NCBI GenBank assembly: GCA_963931925.1
Contig: OZ007567.1
Coordinates: 78,914,686-78,978,685 of the forward strand
Direction of reading: 5' to 3'
Length of the DNA stretch: 64,000 bases
Source of the DNA: Onchidella celtica
Lineage: Eukaryota; Mollusca; Gastropoda; Systellommatophora; Onchidiidae
In this document: positions 21,875 through 34,773 of the stretch, piece after piece
How positions within the stretch are numbered: the stretch's first letter is position 1
Layout of the letters: the number at the start of each line of letters is the position of its first letter
Notes under the pieces: generated by a model
What the model saw: only the letters and a program-made list of their open reading frames with translations
Databases searched by the model: none
What the model was told of the DNA's origin: nothing
Position numbers and translations under genes: made by a program

Positions 21875-24047
21875 TTAGTGTTACATGTTACATGTTGCTG
21901 AAATAGGTCAACCCACTGCATGATGCTTGATTAGATTACTGTACAAAGCAATGGAAATAACTTTGCACTTTGATGGAACAAAACATGAATATGACAAAGA
22001 AAATAATGCTGTTCAAATTAAAAAAAGTGGTTCCCTTTATGTTTTTCCATCATATTCAGTAAGCATAGATGCTTGTTTTTGTTTCATAAATATTGTTTTT
22101 TGTAACACTTGACATGCGTTTGGGGACATTCAGCAAAGATTTGTACAAACCTTATGTGACTCAAGCTCAACAGACATTGAACAGCGCTTTACATTTTTTT
22201 ATAAAAAGTGTTTTGGAATGTAAGCTGCATTTGATGTGAGCCTGATTTTTTTTCTTCTTTTTTTGTTGTTGTTTAGTAACAGTTATTAATATGTCTGGTA
22301 CTTTCCTCCATGTTGAGGTTGTTGTTGGAATCATGAATTAGTTAGAGTAATTAGTTGAAAGGCACTGAACTTGTAATTCTTCAAATTTGAGAATAATAAT
22401 GAAATAGGAATCTGCTGAATAGCAAATATGTGGAGTTATGTTCAGGATTAGTTTGTAAATATAGTAAACGTTTTTTGTTTTTTTTTCATTCTCAGTATTC
22501 AATATTTGAGACTGAAGCTATGATGTATAAATGAATTTTTGATTTATGATGAGAAAAAAAAAAAGCAACTGATGGCTGCCATAGAGATTTACCACTCTTA
22601 TATTTTCTTTGAAATTCTGAAAGGAAATAAAGTTCTATGTTATTAATTTGTAGTTTTGGAGTAGAATTTTGTGCAGTTATACTGTGGGACACAAAGGTTG
22701 TTCTATATTTAATTTTGGTTTGACTTTGTAATGTTTGTTCCTGGTATTTTATCTGTGGTTTTTCGTCTGTTTAGTAATCGTAGGTTTTGTTCTTCTGTCC
22801 CCCTATCTTGTAAATATTGACATTACGTAAGCATCGAGCTCAAGAGCTGGTTATGAGAGGTAAACTGATGCCAATAACTCATCCCACAGTATTGGAAAAG
22901 GATATTTGCCTTTCATGTCACTTGAAAAGGCCATTTGAAAAACCTGAAGCTTACTTTGATATGAAAACATTTGGGGAATTTCTTGATTTCTGGCCTTTGA
23001 AAAAGATTTGTTTTCATCTTTCTATTTCTTTCTCTCTTTTTTATTCTAATTTGTTATTTTTAAAAAGGGGAAAGTAATACTGTTGTGAGTAATGGTGTTG
23101 TGTCTTGTCCAAAATATGTGTGGGCCTATGTATGCATGTGTTGCAATTGGTGGTGATGCACTGCATCGAAAGTTTGGGAAATTTTTGTGTTGGTAGTTCT
23201 CATCCTTTTTAAAAAAAGGTAGTTGCCCACCGAAATTAGCCAAAAAGAAATTTGAAACTGTATTAGACAATCAAACCATCATTTACATGTAGCTGATGGT
23301 CGTCTGTCATCTTAAAAGATTATTAAAGGGATTGTATGTGTTTTCAAAATGATCAAATGCAGAATGATTAGTTGCAGAAATGTTAGTGTAGTTAATTATT
23401 GTCTGTTTTCGAAAGCAAGACAGTGGGCATTGTGTGCACACACAGCACTGGAAACCCTATCCACTTAGCTGGGCAGCTTGAATGATACTGGAGCACGCTG
23501 CCCAAAGCTGTGCCAAAAAAAAAATATAAACTGCTGGGAGGGAGGTATGCGTTTCTTTGGATAGCATTAAAGTGGGACTTCATTAAGTGTTCATCATGTA
23601 TGGTTCCACGTACATGTAAGTAAAATGTGCAAACTACAATATCGTCACTGCTCTACGAATAATGGCAGGTGTCAGACTTATGCCAAAAAGGCAACTGACA
23701 GTTCATTGCATTCCTGAGCATGAGGGCTATCAGATAATATACATGTAATGGAAAAAATAATTGCGCCAATTAAAAAACTATAATACATGTACATGTAATC
23801 CAGGAGGATCATAATGCCATGAGTTATCGAATAATTATTGTTGTTAAGGGGACTGTAGCCTAATTACAAAGAGGGATAGGGAAAATACTGAGTTGTGTTC
23901 ACTGTTCAGCTATGGCTTATAAAATACTTATAAAATAAAGGCTAGGTATATTTGGGCCGATAGTGCCAGTTTGCAGTTTGCCATGTACTGGCGTGTTTTT
24001 TTTAAAAACACAGAATTTGTGTCGGTACAATATTGCCTAAAGGTAGC
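21875..24047. other. Non-coding region after YKT6
   Basis: A/T-rich DNA that may include an extended YKT6 3' UTR. The short open frames have no recognisable domains. ACATGTA words recur from about 23600 to 23800. Confidence 0.4.
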
Positions 24048-24241
24048 GTCAATTACCACCGCATTTTGCGGTGGCCATTGATCACCAATGGCTACCCCAG
24101 CTCCTTTTCGCCTGATTAGTCAATCTTGACTACCGCCCATTGATACAAACTGACTAGACCCTCACGCCCCCAGGTCCATCTGATCATTCCATTGCACACT
24201 TGAATTGACAATGGACACCATATTCCGCGGTGGCAATTGAC
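24048..24241. mobile_element. MITE with GTCAATTRCCACCGC ends
   Basis: A 194-bp element. The first 15 bases, GTCAATTACCACCGC (24048-24062), pair with GCGGTGGCAATTGAC (24227-24241) with one mismatch. The interior (about 24086-24192) is related, in inverse orientation, to 33710-33835. It has no coding capacity. Confidence 0.65.
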
Positions 24242-25169
24242 ACTCTCTTGCTGAAAATACCTTCAGCCCAAATAGCACAGCACCGGGTTGTATAGGCCGT
24301 ATTCGGCCTAAATATACACTTTCTAAAATAAAATATGATATAAAATACCATGGGCCCTTGACTACAGTACCAAGGGACAGGAAAAGGAACAAATTTTTCT
24401 TAGTATCTCAAAAGTGACAAAAACAACTATGCCATTAGCTTAGAGCAGTGACGATATTTACAACTGATTGGTTTGTGTGCACCTCTAAAGCAGGGCTGAT
24501 GTGGCACACGAGGCACACATTTCCATTTCTACACAATAATTTTGATACCATAACCACAGGTCATCATTTAGACCTATCTGTCTATCTGTTGCTTGGTGCA
24601 GTTCTCCATCCCTTGTTCATTTAGTAAACCAAGCTCAGATCTGCACTGTGGTATGTAGGCTTACAGAATCTAGTGGTGTTCAAAATTAGTGCATTTGCAC
24701 GGGGCGGTTTTGTTCCGAAAGTTTTGTTCAAATATGATATTCAAGTGTATGTGTAGTTTGAATATCACGAATTGAAGTTCCCAAAGTGGGGCCGATGTTG
24801 CAGTTTTGCTCTGTAGAAAGTCTTGTATGCCTGGTTCAGTGAGTGTAATTATTGAAAATGCTATGATTTTCTTGCTCGGATACTGATATATACAGTATAT
24901 ATACAATACTGTATAGAAAAAATGTTGCCATGCAGCATTCAAGCGTGCAGATTAAAAAATGGAATTTATACAAAATGATTACAAGATATTTCTTTAATAA
25001 AACAGCTCTAAAATGCCACAATCGGATGTTTGTTGGTTTAGCAATTAAATTTTGTATGTAACAATGCAGGAAATGGAAAAATACGCACATAAGTCAAACA
25101 AAAATTTCATAGAAACACCGGAAACGCAGCTTATATATGGATCACAAGAGCTAATGCTGTACTTCCAAA

Positions 25170-25376
25170 GCAACAATGAATTGCCTGCCAGAAAAGAGAA
25201 TGGACCAATTTAATTTGGCATTTTGTTTCTGATAAACGATATACATGTAACTTATAAGACCTTATACATTTTGATTTCTGACAGAGTCTGCAATTGTTCT
25301 ACAAAGTAACAAAAACTTATTGTTCAGTTTCGTTTTACTTCTGTTCATGTTATAATACTAGAAGAATCAGAATAAG
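25170..25376 (+). repeat. Dispersed repeat, copy A
   Basis: Matches 27726-27930 in direct orientation. Shared words include GAAAAGAGAAT, GATAAACGATATA, GCAATTGTTCTACAAAG/GTAATTGTTCTACAAAG, AAAAACTTATTGTTCAGTTT and CTAGAAGAATCAGAA. The two copies bracket the RNase H LINE fragment and a MITE. Confidence 0.65.
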
Positions 25377-25444
25377 CGAAATATTATGAAGTGAAAAACA
25401 TGTACATCAATTTTCATGTAATGTCTAAATTTGGAAATGGACAT

Positions 25445-27228
25445 CCGGGATTGCAGTGAGACCTCGAGTGCTCATCCCTGGCCGATCGAGTTTTCACTCG
25501 TGACGGCAATGGCAAACATGGCAGTTTTCTTTAATTGTTTAACGTCCCCATAAAGGCAATTGGAGACTGTCGGGGTATCTGGGAGGTGGCGGGATCTTAG
25601 TTGTTTCAGTCCTTGGCACTCCGCGAGTATGTGCTCGACAGTCTCCTGCGGGGACCCGCAGTGCCGGCATACTGGCTCACGGAGTGGGTTGAAACGATTT
25701 AGATGTGCGTTCAACTGGACATGTCCCGTCCTCATACGCTGTATGATAGTCGCGTATTTGCGCTCTAGTGACAAAATCGGGTCTTTGATGTCTGGTTTGG
25801 TTTGATTATGATACACCCTACGTCCTTTATCCGAGTTTGCCCATTGATATAGCCATTTCCTGCGTCCGTGAGCGCGGATTCTGGCTCGGGCTGCTGGGTA
25901 AGACGTTGGGTGCTTTGGCTGTTCGCCTCTGGTACCCTGTTTCGCTAGGCTATCAGCAACCTCGTTGCCCCGGATACCTATGTGCGCGGGGATCCACTGG
26001 AGGTGGACCTCGACACCGTATCCACTTATGATCTGGTGGCAGATATGTCTGATTTTATCTGCGCCGTGTGCCTCGAGCTTATGGTTGAGCGATTGGACGG
26101 CCATCAGTGTGGCCCTTGAGTCTGAGAACACAACAATATCTTCTGGCGATACTGTTCCGTTTTCAAAGCCGTTGAAAACCGTAGTCAGTGTTCTCCAAAT
26201 CGCTGTCGCCTCAGCGTCGAAGTTGGAGCCATTCGCCCCGCATGGCCCATAGATCTTATCGGTGTCGGTGCCGTCAGGGTAGTAGATTATTGCCCCGTAC
26301 CCCGCATTCGTAGTCGCCTGTACTGCCGAACCGTCAGTATAAGCCTTAATCATGTGTGCTGGGTACGAGTCAATAGTTTCGCCAGCTGCCGTTTTCAGGA
26401 TCGTGGGATTGACCTCCTTAGTCAGGTTTGTATCTAGAAGCGTGGTTTTGACCACTGGGGGGTTCAGGGAGGCGTGAGGTGGCTCTTTCGTCCATAACCG
26501 AAGGGGCATTCTGTCTTGTTCTAGCCCATACTCCTCAGTTAGCCGTTTGGCCTCGCCCAGGAACGACTTCTTCTGGAGTATTTTCGGTGGCGGTTCGATT
26601 TCGATCGCCTCCCGCGCCGGGTAGTCCGGCTCGAGCCTTTTTAACCTCTCGTACTGCTGTAGTACGCTTCCTTCCCTTCTGTTTGCCAGTGGTTCCACAT
26701 TGGTCATGATTTCGAGAGCATTCGTAGGAGTGGTTTTGAGGCAGCCTGTTATGAGTCTCAAGGCGCTGTTCTGAACTCGGTCCAGTGCCGACAGCGTTCG
26801 GTCGCTGGCCATTGGTTGCAGTGGTAGGCTATATTCTAGTCCTGCTCGGACGTAGGCTAGATATAGCTGTCTGAGAACCTTCCCAGTGGCACCCCAGTTG
26901 GTACTGGCGAGCGTTTTTAACAGTGTCAATCGCCTCCTAGCCTCAGTCTCGAGCTTGCTGACGTGCGTCTGCAAGTTGAGCCTGCTGTCAAGTTCAACTC
27001 CCAGGTATCGTGGTGCGCTTTCCCTTTTGAGTGTCTGGCCATTGATCTTAAGATTGATGGTGGCTTTCTGGACGTGTTTTCCGTTGGTGAAGAGTTGACA
27101 AACGGTCTTATCGACGTTTATCTCCATCTTCCACAATCGGCAGTAGCAGGCAAGCGTCGCGAGGTCCCGGTTAAGGTCTCGCTGTAACGCAGTGAGACCT
27201 CCATCGACCTTGTAAAAGGTGGGGGGAG
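25445..27228 (-). mobile_element. 5'-truncated LINE with RNase H
   Basis: Minus-strand non-LTR retrotransposon remnant (I/Nimb/Jockey-like group with RNase H). Only the C-terminal RT region, RNase H and a CCHC-type motif survive. Homology stops abruptly near 27228 (5' truncation) and shortly after the stop codon at 25472. Confidence 0.85.
25472..27222 (-). CDS. LINE RT thumb, RNase H and zinc-knuckle region
   Basis: The uninterrupted frame opens upstream of the first Met (27136) and includes DLATLACYCRLWKMEINVDKT. The RT connection follows: PRYLGVELDSRLNL and RAGLEYSLPL. RNase H has catalytic residues in AYTDGSAVQ (Asp), NFDAEATAI (Glu), VVFSDSRATL (Asp) and WIPAHIGIRGNEVADSLAKQ (His, Asp). 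The C-terminal CRHCGSPQETVEHILAEC is a C-x2-C-x8-H-x4-C motif typical of this group. The intact frame suggests a fairly young insertion. Without the endonuclease and catalytic palm it cannot move. Confidence 0.87.
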
Positions 27229-27529
27229 CAGCTGATATATGACTCTGTGTTGGGCGTAACCAGCATCAAAGCAAAGTGATGTGATCTGGGCGGCTGAATT
27301 GTGAGGGTGTGCACAACACGAATTGCATTGATGATGTAATCAAAATGAGAAGTTAGTTAGCTGGTGTCATGAATGTATGTCCATTTGACTGAGATGTTAA
27401 AATTTATAGTTTTGTCTAGTCCTGTTGCCAGGAAAGTGATTTCTTCAAGAGAAGTGGGAAGACGTTTTCACCTGAAGTAATTGCAGAGAAGTTAATATTA
27501 AATTATCGCTTATTATTATAATGCGAGTT

Positions 27530-27714
27530 GATCTGGCAAAATCGGGCTTAAGGTGAAATTTTTATACATGTACCTTTTTAAAAAGCAAATAAAATATTTC
27601 GGAAACAATTCAAGCAAAATATCTTAACTGAATGCAGAAAACGAACAAATCTTTCATTTTATAAGGTTTTCACAGGAAATTGATCTTTCACCTTAAGCCC
27701 GATTTTGCCAGATC
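27530..27714. mobile_element. MITE with perfect 29-bp inverted repeats
   Basis: The arms 27530-27558 and 27686-27714 are exact reverse complements (GATCTGGCAAAATCGGGCTT and nine more bases). The element is 185 bp. A decayed relative is at about 33329-33476 (shared words CTTAAGGTGAAATTTT and AACTGAATGCAGAA). No coding capacity; probably mobilised by an unknown transposase. Confidence 0.75.
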
Positions 27715-27725
27715 CATTCGCATAC

Positions 27726-27930
27726 TTCCTGGCACAAATTGCCCACCGGAAAAGAGAATAGGCCAAATCAATTTTGCATGTTTTTTTCACGATAAACGAT
27801 ATAAGATCTTGTACATGTAGTATTCAGTTTGATTTCTGACTGGGGCTGTAATTGTTCTACAAAGCAATAAAAACTTATTGTTCAGTTTCATTTTGCCTTT
27901 TGTTCACGTTATAATGCTAGAAGAATCAGA
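27726..27930 (+). repeat. Dispersed repeat, copy B
   Basis: Direct-orientation partner of 25170-25376, about 2.55 kb away. Confidence 0.65.
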
Positions 27931-30900
27931 ACTTTACAAATGCTTGATTATTTATCCCATTCGCTGCCACCTGTAGGCCGACATGTATTTTCCTTTTGTA
28001 TGCTGAATAGCACACTCATACTATAGTATTTAGGATGTATGGTGTACATCCCCAGCACACTTGCTGTATCGATTTTAGGGCCTAGGCTAGTTGGCCTCGG
28101 CACGCCACCTCCTTGAGTGTATGCTATAAGACTCAAGTACAAGGCTGAGACACTCTTTGATTGGATGCCCCCTGAATTGGATGCCCGAGGCCATCGCCTC
28201 ATTCTGCCTCCCTTTCTGCATGCCACTGCAGAGAGTGCATTTCGCAGCAAACAGGTTAAGAGTGAATTGCAAATCATTCAAGTCATATTTTCCCCTTCAT
28301 TTTCTTGCTTGTATTTTGCACCATGTTATATAATATGAAATGTGTGGCAATATTTTTTTTCAAAATGAAGCAAAGAGAAATGAAAAAAAAAGAAAAGTTG
28401 AACCAAGTGAGCAAAATTATGTAGACAACCATTGTAAAAATGACTATTTGAGTTAATTTTAAGCACAGTGTATGTTCCACTGTAAATTTTAGCCTGTGAT
28501 AAAACTGGTAGGCAGTGAATGAGTAACATGGCAAACACAAGATTAAACATTTATCCAAGAAAGGGTAACTTGAATCTTACCACTGTCATTTTTTTCTTAA
28601 AATCAGCCGTGTCAAGTTCATGTGTCAGATGAAATCAGTACAAGTGTTGAAGTATGACATTCCAATGATCACTGGCAGTGGGATTTCATCCAATGTGTGT
28701 TAAACTGGAAATATCATTAGTACACAGAGTTGTTCTAAGGGATTTCAAAAATGAATTTTTAGTGCCATCAGAAAAGCAGATTCCTGTATAAAGCTGTGAG
28801 AAATTTGAAACCGTTTTCATGTTGTTGTATAACTATACTCCTTACTAAGAGAAACAGCAAATTGTAGTGGCATAGCTAAAGCAGGTTTCAAAACTCACGA
28901 GAATACATATATGTAATATATAGTGAAAATCTGCCCCCCCCCCCTCCGAGAAAAAAAAGGGAGAGAAAAGGTTATTTGTTGCAAAGCCATCCTATACAAT
29001 AATCCCCCCCCCCCCCCCAAGTTCCAAGCCCCGCTGGGATCCCACTGATTTTCTGTGGTTTTTCAAATATATTTTGTCAAGAACCGAACATACATAATAA
29101 GTTCTGCTTCATGTATGGAAATTGGAAACTTTTCCTCTGGGTAAAGATTTGCACTAAGGGACAGAAACATTGAATTTGGTTTATTTTCTACATTTATAGG
29201 TATTTTTGCACCTGATAACAGTTTTTGTTTATTTGTGAGGAACGAAGCATCTAAGATTTTGTTCTGGTACCATGCTCCCTTTCAACTAAAAATAAAGTTA
29301 CAAACTTCACATGAACATGGAATTTTCACTATAGGTGAAGTTTCAGTAGCTGTTTTATTGCCAGTACATGTATTTAGTTTGCAAATCCTCTGCATAAACA
29401 TTGAGAATTAGTATGTATACTGGTACATATATATAATTGTAAGTTCTTACAACTAAGTAAATTTGGCATGTGCTTTTGTCTCAGCTTTAGATGTGGGGTC
29501 AAACTGAACCTGATGGTCAGTGAAGTTTGTAGAAGAATCTCTAAAAGAAATGCTGAATTGTGTTGTGAATTTTTATCACTGCTGTCATTTTCGGTCTTTG
29601 CACACTGCAATTGAATTGTTTGTAAAAACATAAATGTTTGATTGTAGGACACTGTTGGCCAAAAGTAGACAAAGTTTATCCAGGCTGTTGAAATAATACA
29701 ATCCCACTGAAATTGTCATTCTGTTTTCCTTTCCTTGTTGTTTTTTTGTTTTGCTGTTGTTCTCCAAAATAACATCAATTGTACAATAATGATTTACATG
29801 TGTTTTGTCTGTTTTCCTTCTTTCGCTTAAAAAGGTTAGTAAATTTATTGGTTTGTTCAGTCATTTTTTTCTTATTTTCATTGTATCTAATAATAATAAT
29901 AATAAGCTCATGAATACTATGTGTACTATGTGTTTTGGATTTTTTCTCTGTAAGGTGCATTGCACAAACTATATAGGCGCTTCAAGCTGAAAATTTAGGT
30001 ATGCACAAACAACGGTCAAGCTTCGTCATAAATCCTGATGACTTAAATGATAACAATATTTCGGTACATCAAGAGCTCACAATCATATAACAATTCAATA
30101 ACTCCAAACACATAATATCAAATAAGTCAACCATTTTGAAGATCTCTTATATTACAATACCCATCCTATACTATAAGTTCAACTCCTTTCAATGGGATCA
30201 GGACTAGTTTGAGCGAAAAATAAATACTGTAATGTTGAAGTTTTTATTTCCTTCAGTAACTTGTAGGAAGAACTTTACTGGTTAGTGCTTTGTCTGGAGA
30301 CATCGAAAAAGGTCATTTTTCAGATGCTGGGCTTGCCTTGATAGATAATGTTAAAAGAGACTTAGATGTCTTTTTATTTTTATTTTCTTAGTGAATTAGG
30401 AAAATAATTGCCATGAAAACTTTAGTCCAATTTTTTAATTTTAACTCATTGTTTTCATTACTGACATGAAGAAGTAAATATTATTTTAAAAAAACAATCT
30501 GCAGGCTAACTGCTCAGCGACTTTTTTGTATATTCTTGAATTGTAAACGAATCATTTGTGAATTGGTGATAGAGTGTGTTCACTGGCATTGGTTGTTAGA
30601 AAAATATGAAGTTAGCTGTTTGACAGCACAGTTTAGTGTTAGAGGAATGACCCAAGCAAATCGAAATTCATTTAATATTCTTTTTTTAAGTCTTTGTTTG
30701 AGGATCTCACCTTGGCAGAGATATAATAAGGCCTGAAACTGGTAATTGATTGTACACGTATCTAGATAATTCCAAGTACATGTATTTAGATGCCAAGGTC
30801 AACACGGGTAGCTGTCGTGGTACCACAGTGCGTCATGCCCATTCTCAAAGAAGCTAAGCTCTACAACTTGATTTAAAAACTTTTATACACATTTACAAAC

Positions 30901-31605
30901 CTGTTTTTCATTATCTGTACAAAACAGTTTGGGGGAATTTTACCAGTGTAGTAAGATTTGTACAGAACTATTTAATTATATTTTTGTTGAATTTAGATTG
31001 ATGAAGCTGTGAACACCAAACATAAATAAAGTACCCAGATAGACCGTGAAAGGAGCAAAATTTGCCGGTATCGCGATGACGCGCCGTAAAACTCACTCAG
31101 AACAATGACAAATGGTTCAAATTTTACATCGTGATTGAAACAGCTCAGCAAGGCTTTCAAGTGAGAATAAGAGCCCCGGGGCAAGAAAATCACACAGCCA
31201 GCAACATTAACATAAAAGAGATCCTGTGATTTAAGCAGGGGATGCAAGAAATTGAATTTATCCATAGAAACGTTTATGATTCAAGAAAGTAGTCAAAAAA
31301 TGCCAAAAACAGTGGAAAGCAATACAGCATAATATCACGCTATGAAATGGGGCTTAATGGGTTAAGTCCGGACAAGTTTCATTAAGCTGCTGCTCTTATT
31401 AATATTACCAATGAATTGTTGAAAAGAGCGTGTACTCCTTCAATGTCCTTTTCATTTTTTCAACAACTCATTTACTTGTACACTCCAGTGAAAATCAGAA
31501 GCGAATATTTTTTTTGGCTTTCTTATCAGAGGATATCTTTTTAATTATGAGCATTGTACGGTAATTTTGAAGAAAAATTTCTTTTCTCAGACCAGTGCTG
31601 ATATA
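27931..31605. other. Gene-poor A/T-rich stretch
   Basis: No supportable gene. It holds poly-C tracts at about 28937-28947 and 29005-29019, scattered AATAAA words and short frames without domains. The GCC-rich frame around 28117-28277 is short and not recognisable. Confidence 0.4.
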
Positions 31606-32433
31606 CAGAAAAACCTCGCTATACCGCCACCCGTTATACCGCCATTCCCGCATACCGCCAGCTTTTCCCCGTGGTACGGATCTGACACCTATACAAAGTC
31701 ACTAAAAATCTCGTTATACCGCCATCCGCCAACAGTTTGACTGCTACATTCATAACTTGAGTATAGTAAATATTGCTCGTTAGAGCGCCAACGTAAATTT
31801 AACCCCCACTCCCCATATCTATCTAAATCCAGCTAACAGTCGGAACATCACTTGGCGCCACAGTCTGTGCTTGTTATTCAAACACCAATCCTACTACATG
31901 TACACGGTCTTCGCTTTTGAATTCCTGATAGGCCTACTGATGGGGCATGCAGTGGGAAAGACGGGTCACAGTTCAATGGAGAGTTTGCGAACGAACTAAA
32001 GCGCGCGCTAGGTGATGCTTCAACTGCTTGTTACCGGTCGCGGGGGGACGATGCAAACAACGCACGTTTGTTGCTGAGTTGTAATGTAGCATTATTTGTC
32101 GTGTTGCAATACATAATACTTTTACTCTTAAGGTGCGATTTCCTGAATAAATAAACTCCAACACACATAAACACAAAAAACAACAACCAAAAAAAATACA
32201 AATGAAAGCAATGTAAACTTCAAAATGACAACGGAGGTTTATGTCTAGTGGAGAGATAAGGGAGATAACTGCAATATTTTAGAAATGTTAGCCAGTCCAA
32301 TGTTGGTAAATTACTTAATTACTTATTTCCCTTGTTCTACATGGTATTTTCGTTGTACCGCCATTCTCGTTATACCGCCAATTTTCTGTTTTCCCCTTAC
32401 TTGGCGGTATAACGAGGTTATGAAGCAGGACTG
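31606..32433. mobile_element. MITE-like element with TATACCGCC repeats
   Basis: AACCTCGCTATACCGCCA near the left end (about 31612) is mirrored by TGGCGGTATAACGAGGTT (32402-32419). The left part and the right end carry at least seven copies of (T)ATACCGCCA in either orientation. CAG and CTG could be the very ends, pogo/mariner-like, but a TA duplication is not clear, so the boundaries are approximate. No transposase frame is seen. Confidence 0.55.
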
Positions 32434-32746
32434 CAGATTACTACTTTTATTGTAAGAGAGAGAGAGTACGTCATCAAATGCTGCTTTCTCCTCAACAATG
32501 GTTGCCTCCCTCCTGCCTTTGTTTTGTTTCGACTTTAAACTTTCGGTTGCGTTTCAAAGTTTGAAGGCATGAGTTTCTGTGCAGTCTGCTTTATGCACGA
32601 AACGGGCCATGCGGGTGTTACTGTGTCAGTTGTGAGTTGTTTTCTTCCTAGATCTACATAATCTGTGTGCTGATTGTGCGTGTTGTTGGCAACCCGTTCT
32701 TTGAACGGGCCCTTACACGAGTGTTTAAAAAAAAAAGCATACTTAC

Positions 32747-33223
32747 ACGGTTCGTCGACAGCTAGACTAACTGGAAAAACAAAACAATTTAAACAAATAA
32801 AAGTCCATATTTCGTAATGGTTCACAAGATTACATAGATTCAACGAGAAGTTAAATTTACAAGACTGATTGTAAAATTGCACCTACTTCTGAAAAGCAGG
32901 GCTCTGTATCTATTTCGTAGCTCATGCTGAATAGGACTTAGCCCCTGAGCAATGAATTAAAGACGCAAAGAAAGAAAACAGCTAAATACAACAAGCAACA
33001 CAATTTCTATTCTATTAGTTATCTGAATGTACATGATATTATATATAAGAATAGATGGACAGACAGACAGATAGATAGATAGACACAGAAAAAGAGCTCA
33101 CAACTTTCAAGACATCTATTTCCTACAAGTGCTCTCTTGTCAGGGAAACAACATTCATTGGGGTTGCAGTCCCACGTCCCAGACCCGAAGACATTGGTGG
33201 CTGACCCCGACCACAAGGACTAC
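32747..33223 (-). pseudogene. Divergent relative of the Cys-rich secreted protein
   Basis: Two putative minus-strand exons. Exon 33223-33102 (acceptor ATGCAG, donor GTGAGC) begins VVLVVGVS in one frame and continues GTWDCNPNECCFPDKR and GNRCLES in the next frame. It aligns with the plus-strand exon at 36642-36771 at VVL, at DC..ECC, at GN.C and at the phase-1 donor. Its length (122 bases) is one base off the expected phase, implying a one-base insertion near 33195-33210. A 24-base segment 32770-32747 (acceptor TTCCAG, donor GTAAGT) fits the phase as a next exon. No first or last exon was found. It is probably a broken paralogue, or the extra base may be an assembly error. Confidence 0.5.
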
Positions 33224-33328
33224 CTGCATAAATGCAACCTTCTTAACCATGCCAAGTTATTCACAGTAATGAAACTATTTAAGAGTGTGTCTTCTGTTGA
33301 CAAGCTGTAATTCTTTCCACACGCCGAG

Positions 33329-33476
33329 CTTAAGGTGAAATTTTATGCCTCTTTAAAATTAATAAAAATCAAAATAAAATACATACATGTCCAAGACGTT
33401 TTCAAGCAACATTATTTTAACTGAATGCAGAAGAATGCTCATTAATTTTATTCTATTTCACATTTTTGTGAGGTGT
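33329..33476. repeat. Decayed copy of the 27530 MITE
   Basis: Shares CTTAAGGTGAAATTTT, a CAAG(C)AAnAT core and AACTGAATGCAGAA with 27546-27676, but the right inverted repeat is degraded. Confidence 0.5.
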
Positions 33477-33574
33477 TTTAGTTTCGCTAATGCACGACAA
33501 TCCATTATTTATTTTTTTTCTTAACCAAATTCAGCCAATGTAAGAGAGACAATGAAAGCAAAAGAGAAATTGCA

Positions 33575-33970
33575 ACATGTTGTATGGATATGGACAGTGC
33601 ATATACATGTATATCCGTACAACATGTTTACCAAAAGCGCGACTGGTGAAGGTTTGCTGAAACAAAACTTGGTATGGTGTTCACGAATTTAAAGTGACAA
33701 CACATGGAATAGTCAGATGGACCTGGGGGCGTGAGGGTCTTGTCAGTTTGTGTCAATGGGCGGTAGTCAGTTATAAATTATAAGTCAGATTGACTAATCA
33801 GGCGAAAAGGGGTTGGGGTAGCCACTGGTGATCGACGTACAATGTACAATCTCCGAGCAGAAGTCGGATTGTTTTGCACTGTCCATATCCGTACAACATG
33901 TTGAACGGATATGCGCTTCCATAATTACATGTATATGCACTGTCCATATTCATACAACCTGTTGTACGGA
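33575..33970. repeat. Palindromic ACATGTTGTACGGATAT repeat block
   Basis: 33575-33627 is a palindrome with 17-base arms (ACATGTTGTATGGATAT / ATATCCGTACAACATGT). Related arms recur at about 33883-33970. Between them, 33710-33835 is an inverse relative of the interior of the 24048 MITE. It looks like a composite of two small repeat families. Confidence 0.5.
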
Positions 33971-34431
33971 TGTACACTTCCTATTATTTACTGAAAATGC
34001 AATACATTGATCATTTTATGCCAAATTTTAATGTTCTACACAAAAGAAAGACAGGTCCAAACGATTCTATCTTATCTTCATCTTCTTTTTTTCTGGAAAG
34101 GGATACATGTAAATCAAAATAAAAAATTGTTTTTATCAAAGGAGCTAACTGTTTTATTTTCCTTAGCAAAATGTTTCTTTCTTTTTTTTTTCTTTTTTTT
34201 GTAGATACAATCTTTTGTTTGTCTAGTGATTTATTGTTTTCTCATCGTTCAGTCTCGGTAAACAGCTGTATGTGAATTAAATTAAACAGAAAGATATTTG
34301 TAATGCAAATCTCCCAAAGGCATACTGCAGCACGGAGATGTAATTAATTGTCAGACCTGCCCGTATCATGCTCACTCAAGACTGGTCGATGTGGCATAAC
34401 TTAAACTCTATTGTGTTGTGTTTTTCAGGCA

Positions 34432-34773
34432 TCACAAGCCATATACCCCCCCCCCCCCCAGTACAATACAATACCATGAACCTCCAATAATGAAAAAAAA
34501 TAATTGAAGTGTCAATCTAGGATCCAGTCTAGATAGCTTCACACTCGCTCCAATTCCAGATTTCATAAGCGCAGTCACTATTGCTTCCATTCTGACGACT
34601 CGTCTATCCAATTGGTAAATTACAAATTGGGGTAGGATTTTCATGTTTGATTGGGCTTTCATGGTGGAAGCACGAGTACAATCGGAATCCTTACAAAATT
34701 GATTGATTTCTTCACCAGAGAACAGTAATAGTAATAGCACAATTACCCGACAGTTTCTGCTGTAAAATATCAA
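34432..34773 (-). other. Unassigned short frame with hydrophobic leader
   Basis: A 113-codon minus-strand frame that starts with a signal-like stretch (RVIVLLLLLFSGEE) followed by FCKDSDC and an amphipathic section, then runs into a poly-C/G tract. It could be an unrecognised exon of a secreted protein, but there is no homology I know and no clear donor site. Confidence 0.2.
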
